NCBI RefSeq assembly: GCF_007859715.1
Contig: NZ_SJPG01000001.1
Span: forward strand, 6,032,001 to 6,096,000
Reading direction: 5' to 3'
Length of the DNA: 64,000 nucleotides
From: Rubinisphaera italica
GTDB lineage: Bacteria > Planctomycetota > Planctomycetia > Planctomycetales > Planctomycetaceae
Positions within the stretch are counted from its first letter, which is position 1. The number at the start of each line of letters is the position of its first letter. This document shows, in pieces, positions 61,678 through 64,000 of the stretch. The notes beneath the pieces are model-generated. The model worked only from the letters and a program-made list of their open reading frames with translations, was not told the DNA's origin and made no database searches. The position numbers were made by a program, and so were the translations under genes.

Positions 61678-61753
61678 ACCGCCAAGACGCCAAGGAATAG
61701 AGAGTTTGATCTCTGATTTCATTTTTTGCTGAACCTGGCGTCTTGGCGATTAT
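61678..61753. repeat. Family D inverted pair
   Basis: AACCGCCAAGACGCCAAG faces CCTGGCGTCTTGGCGATTAT. Same family as 27392-27651, here without an inserted family A element. It directly precedes the HTTM gene's 3' end. Confidence 0.6.
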
Positions 61754-61763
61754 ATTCAGTTTC

Positions 61764-62903
61764 TTAATGACCCGCTGTTTCGTAACCTTGCTTTTTCAGA
61801 TCGCGAATTGTTTTCTGAGAGGTTTCCGGGTCTCGGTCCGAGAGTACTCCCTGATGATAATCAGCCGGCAATGGAGACTTCGTATTGTGTTTGCGAGATG
61901 TCTCGGTCAGCGAATCCTGATTTTCAAGTGAACTCATACCAAAGGATGTTCTGCAGAAATATTCGAGGACATGCTTGAATTTGATCGGATCGAGAAATGT
62001 GACATAGCCGAACATCATGCAGAAGCCGAAGGTCCACATCCCCATGAAGAGACCGATTCCGAAATGCATCCCTGCTCCCATGAGCAGAATGATCGGACGC
62101 GCTAATGGTCGCCAGATGAGAAATGCAAAGGACAATTCCCAGGCGACGGTCGTGTGCGTAATCATTTCTGTAATGGGTTGGAAATATGCCAACCAGGTTA
62201 AATCGAACGATTGATATTCCGCATTGGCAAAGCCGCGCCACATGGCTGAGCCATCCCACCAGGTATCGCCGAATAACTTACCCATTCCCGCTGCCAGATA
62301 GATGACACAATAATGTAACTGCGTCATCCGTGTGGCGATATTCGTGGCCAGTGTCGGTTGAACGATTGGAAGAACTCCATCAGGCGAGCGACGTTTTTTC
62401 AACCAGCGATCGACAGAGAGGTAAGTGCCACTCGGTGCAATGCAGAGATATAATGTCAGGATGGCGTTGATCTGATCGAGCCCATAATTGGCATAACGTG
62501 CGCGGTAGGCATACGAGATCACCACAATTAGTGACAAGATCGAAGTCACTCGCGTGTACAGGCCAATCATGAAGCAGAAAGTGATTGCCAGGCTGAGGTA
62601 ATGGACCGGATAGACCCAGGCTTCGGGCACCCAATACCAGAACGACATCGCAAACGGACCTTCATTCGTGAGGAGATTTTTGTTAATCATCTCCATCGAA
62701 TTGAAGCCATCGACATTAAAGAACGCCTCCAGCCGCATTCCCCAGATGAGTGTTGTATAAAACACCATCCAGCCAACGAGAATGCGCAAGACGGACATTG
62801 AGAAGGGGTCGCGCGGTGTAAACCAGAATTGATTCCAATTCTCGCTTACTTGGCCGATGTAGTTGCGACATTCTCTTTCGAGGATTTGGACAGTTCGTCC
62901 CAT
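61764..62903 (-). CDS. HTTM-domain membrane protein (vitamin-K-dependent carboxylase-like)
   Basis: A 379-residue polytopic protein. The N-terminal part WFTPRDPFSMSVLRILVGWMVFY and the multiple hydrophobic segments through residue ~330 match the HTTM fold of bacterial relatives of gamma-carboxylase. A conserved WAGxxxLxxDxWW-like LAAGMGKLFGDTWWDGSAMWRG segment is present. The role of bacterial HTTM proteins is not settled. It overlaps the preceding gene by 58 nt, so the two are coupled. Confidence 0.75.
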   Translation of the reverse strand: MGRTVQILERECRNYIGQVSENWNQFWFTPRDPFSMSVLRILVGWMVFYTTLIWGMRLEAFFNVDGFNSMEMINKNLLTNEGPFAMSFWYWVPEAWVYPVHYLSLAITFCFMIGLYTRVTSILSLIVVISYAYRARYANYGLDQINAILTLYLCIAPSGTYLSVDRWLKKRRSPDGVLPIVQPTLATNIATRMTQLHYCVIYLAAGMGKLFGDTWWDGSAMWRGFANAEYQSFDLTWLAYFQPITEMITHTTVAWELSFAFLIWRPLARPIILLMGAGMHFGIGLFMGMWTFGFCMMFGYVTFLDPIKFKHVLEYFCRTSFGMSSLENQDSLTETSRKHNTKSPLPADYHQGVLSDRDPETSQKTIRDLKKQGYETAGH

Positions 62904-63475
62904 GTGAATGTTCCCAGCGGTGTAACCTCATAGAGATCTTCGTCGTACAGGCTCCCTCCTGCCATAATCCGTTCCCTCAAAGCCAGTTCGTGCCACTCCA
63001 GTAACAGAGTAATCCGTTCGGCTCCTGCATCACGACAGAGCTGCCGTGCAAAATCGCGTATCATGATCTCGCGTAGCTCACCATTCATTTGTCCCAAATT
63101 TTCCGAGAGCATGAAGTAGCGGTGATATAACAGGCGAGGACTGATTTGCTTATTAGGAAATTTCCCACGCTCCAGTTCGCCATTCTCATATTCAAGAACG
63201 TAGCGAATCGAATTCGAACCTTCAGGATTCGGAGCGAAGAAGTGGAAGCCATTGTTCTGATAAAGAACCTGCACATATGGAGCAAGTGTTCTCCACAACC
63301 CGCGTTCAACACTCGAAGAGGGTGAAACCGAAACCGGAGCAGCAATGATGGCCAGCAGATGAACGATAATCCAAATATTCAACACCGCGAAACCAACTTT
63401 TGGCCACAATCCTTTCGGACGATAGACCTCTGGTTGTCTGTCGGCTGACTGTTTAGTTGTCATGTTGCTGTTCAT
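62846..63475 (-). CDS. Membrane-anchored partner of the HTTM protein, unknown function
   Basis: A 209-residue protein. The ATG at 63475 follows CAGGA at 7 nt. One N-terminal transmembrane helix (about 31-50), then an exported or cytosolic region with YQNNGFHFFAPNPEGSNSIR, a FFAPNP motif typical of the small gene beside HTTM genes in planctomycetes. Its 3' end overlaps the start of the HTTM gene by 58 nt, indicating tight co-expression. Confidence 0.65.
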   Translation of the reverse strand: MNSNMTTKQSADRQPEVYRPKGLWPKVGFAVLNIWIIVHLLAIIAAPVSVSPSSSVERGLWRTLAPYVQVLYQNNGFHFFAPNPEGSNSIRYVLEYENGELERGKFPNKQISPRLLYHRYFMLSENLGQMNGELREIMIRDFARQLCRDAGAERITLLLEWHELALRERIMAGGSLYDEDLYEVTPLGTFTWDELSKSSKENVATTSAK

Positions 63476-63627
63476 GCTCAAATCCTGCCGATCAAATCGG
63501 CGAAACTCATCATTGCCTGAGATCCCATTTGCTCAAATCTATTTCAAAGTATTCCATTGCTTTGATGGGAGTGTCAAATATTTTCAAATGTCAAAATGTC
63601 ACACTTGCACAAAACAGGCGCTCTAAA

Positions 63628-63670
63628 TAAAAGATTCGGAGAAAAGGCGTTCAGCCTCCTCTCCGAATCT
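63628..63670 (-). terminator. Rho-independent terminator of the TIGR03000 gene
   Basis: On the minus strand AGATTCGGAGA and TCTCCGAATCTTTTATTT form an 11-bp stem with an inner GGAGGC/GCCTT stem and a T-rich tail. Located ~65 nt after the stop at 63735. Confidence 0.85.
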
Positions 63671-63734
63671 GGAAAATTCAATTCGAGCGTCCTACTCGTG
63701 CTTTTAAGAACGCTTCCTGAACATTAGCACGATT

Positions 63735-64000
63735 TTATCGGCTGACGAGTTCAGCTCCTGACCCCGCTGGGACCAAGGCAAGCGTTCCCTCTTGTTCAGC
63801 AAAGGTTAGTTCGTAATTTTCGCCAGTGACGACCTTTTGCTTGTGTTCTACAACCAGATTTTCACCCTTGGCAGGCAATTCAATCCGAATTTGATAGTAA
63901 TAAGGGCCTTGACCGGGAAGTTCTGGAGAAACGAATTTTCTGACCAATCCGGTTGAAGTCATCTGCTGACCATTCAAATACACATTGGCCTGTTCGGGAA
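63735..64000 (-). CDS. TIGR03000-domain protein, 3' end (5' end beyond window)
   Basis: A minus-strand frame continuing past position 64000; 88 codons are visible, with the stop at 63735. The sequence reads PEQANVYLNGQQMTSTG followed by VRKFVSPELPGQGPYYYQIR, matching the planctomycete-specific TIGR03000 repeat (VYVNGxxTTSTGxxRxFxSP...YxYxIR), usually at the C-terminus of secreted or surface proteins. The start of the protein is outside the window. Confidence 0.8.
   Translation of the reverse strand, partial: PEQANVYLNGQQMTSTGLVRKFVSPELPGQGPYYYQIRIELPAKGENLVVEHKQKVVTGENYELTFAEQEGTLALVPAGSGAELVSR

Overview
The window comes from a planctomycete, most likely a member of the Planctomycetaceae (Gimesia/Rubinisphaera-like). 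This is inferred from the gene content: three secreted sulfatases, three GroEL paralogues, a TIGR03000-domain protein, an EboA-family protein, a Pkn-type Ser/Thr kinase, an HTTM protein with a small partner, and many short secreted or membrane proteins with weak annotation. Genes are of moderate GC, on both strands, often with GTG or TTG starts. Many intergenic gaps carry palindromic repeats. I saw no rRNA, tRNA or CRISPR array.

Layout. 1-1049: 3' truncated (by the window edge) trypsin-like serine protease. 1380-3750: three consecutive secreted coiled-coil proteins with terminators. 3751-4863: a decayed stretch with an IS5-type transposase remnant. 4864-12605: GntP-type permease, polytopic membrane protein, giant MscS-type channel and a small conserved ORF. 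12929-19207: two sulfatases around a kinase-apt pair and a DUF456 protein. 19328-23433: three tandem paralogous membrane-anchored proteins with carboxypeptidase-regulatory-like repeats. 23436-32441: amino-acid metabolism (aspartate aminotransferase, chorismate synthase) and single-gene functions (YjbQ, Coa1-like, TrmH-type methyltransferase, HlyD-type adaptor, EboA, nucleosidase, YacG).

32457-39209 is a minus-strand protein-folding cluster in the order groEL(GGM tail)-groES-groEL-dnaJ-grpE-fmdB-yacG-nucleosidase. A second groES-groEL pair lies at 46314-48330. 39819-46112 holds an AsmA-like giant protein, a GT39-like glycosyltransferase and the third sulfatase. 48924-54480 holds a release-factor-like protein, a LOG-family protein, LarC, a REP-associated transposase flanked by its likely repeat, and leuB. 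54668-64000 holds a protein with an in-frame 9-bp tandem repeat, an EF-hand protein, GT2 and methyltransferase genes, a Bfd-like [2Fe-2S] protein under a Fur-box-like palindrome, RimI, a TPR lipoprotein, the HTTM pair and a truncated TIGR03000 protein.

The most interesting unexplained signal is a ~72-nt element present three times (near 4616, 36929 and 37403). It has two conserved blocks at nearly fixed spacing followed by a hairpin whose stem sequence differs between copies but stays fully paired. Two of the copies sit directly 3' of groES and groEL. A second signal is a sigma-54-like promoter with an adjacent 12-bp inverted repeat upstream of the second groESL operon. All functional calls rest on reading motifs by eye; no database search was run.
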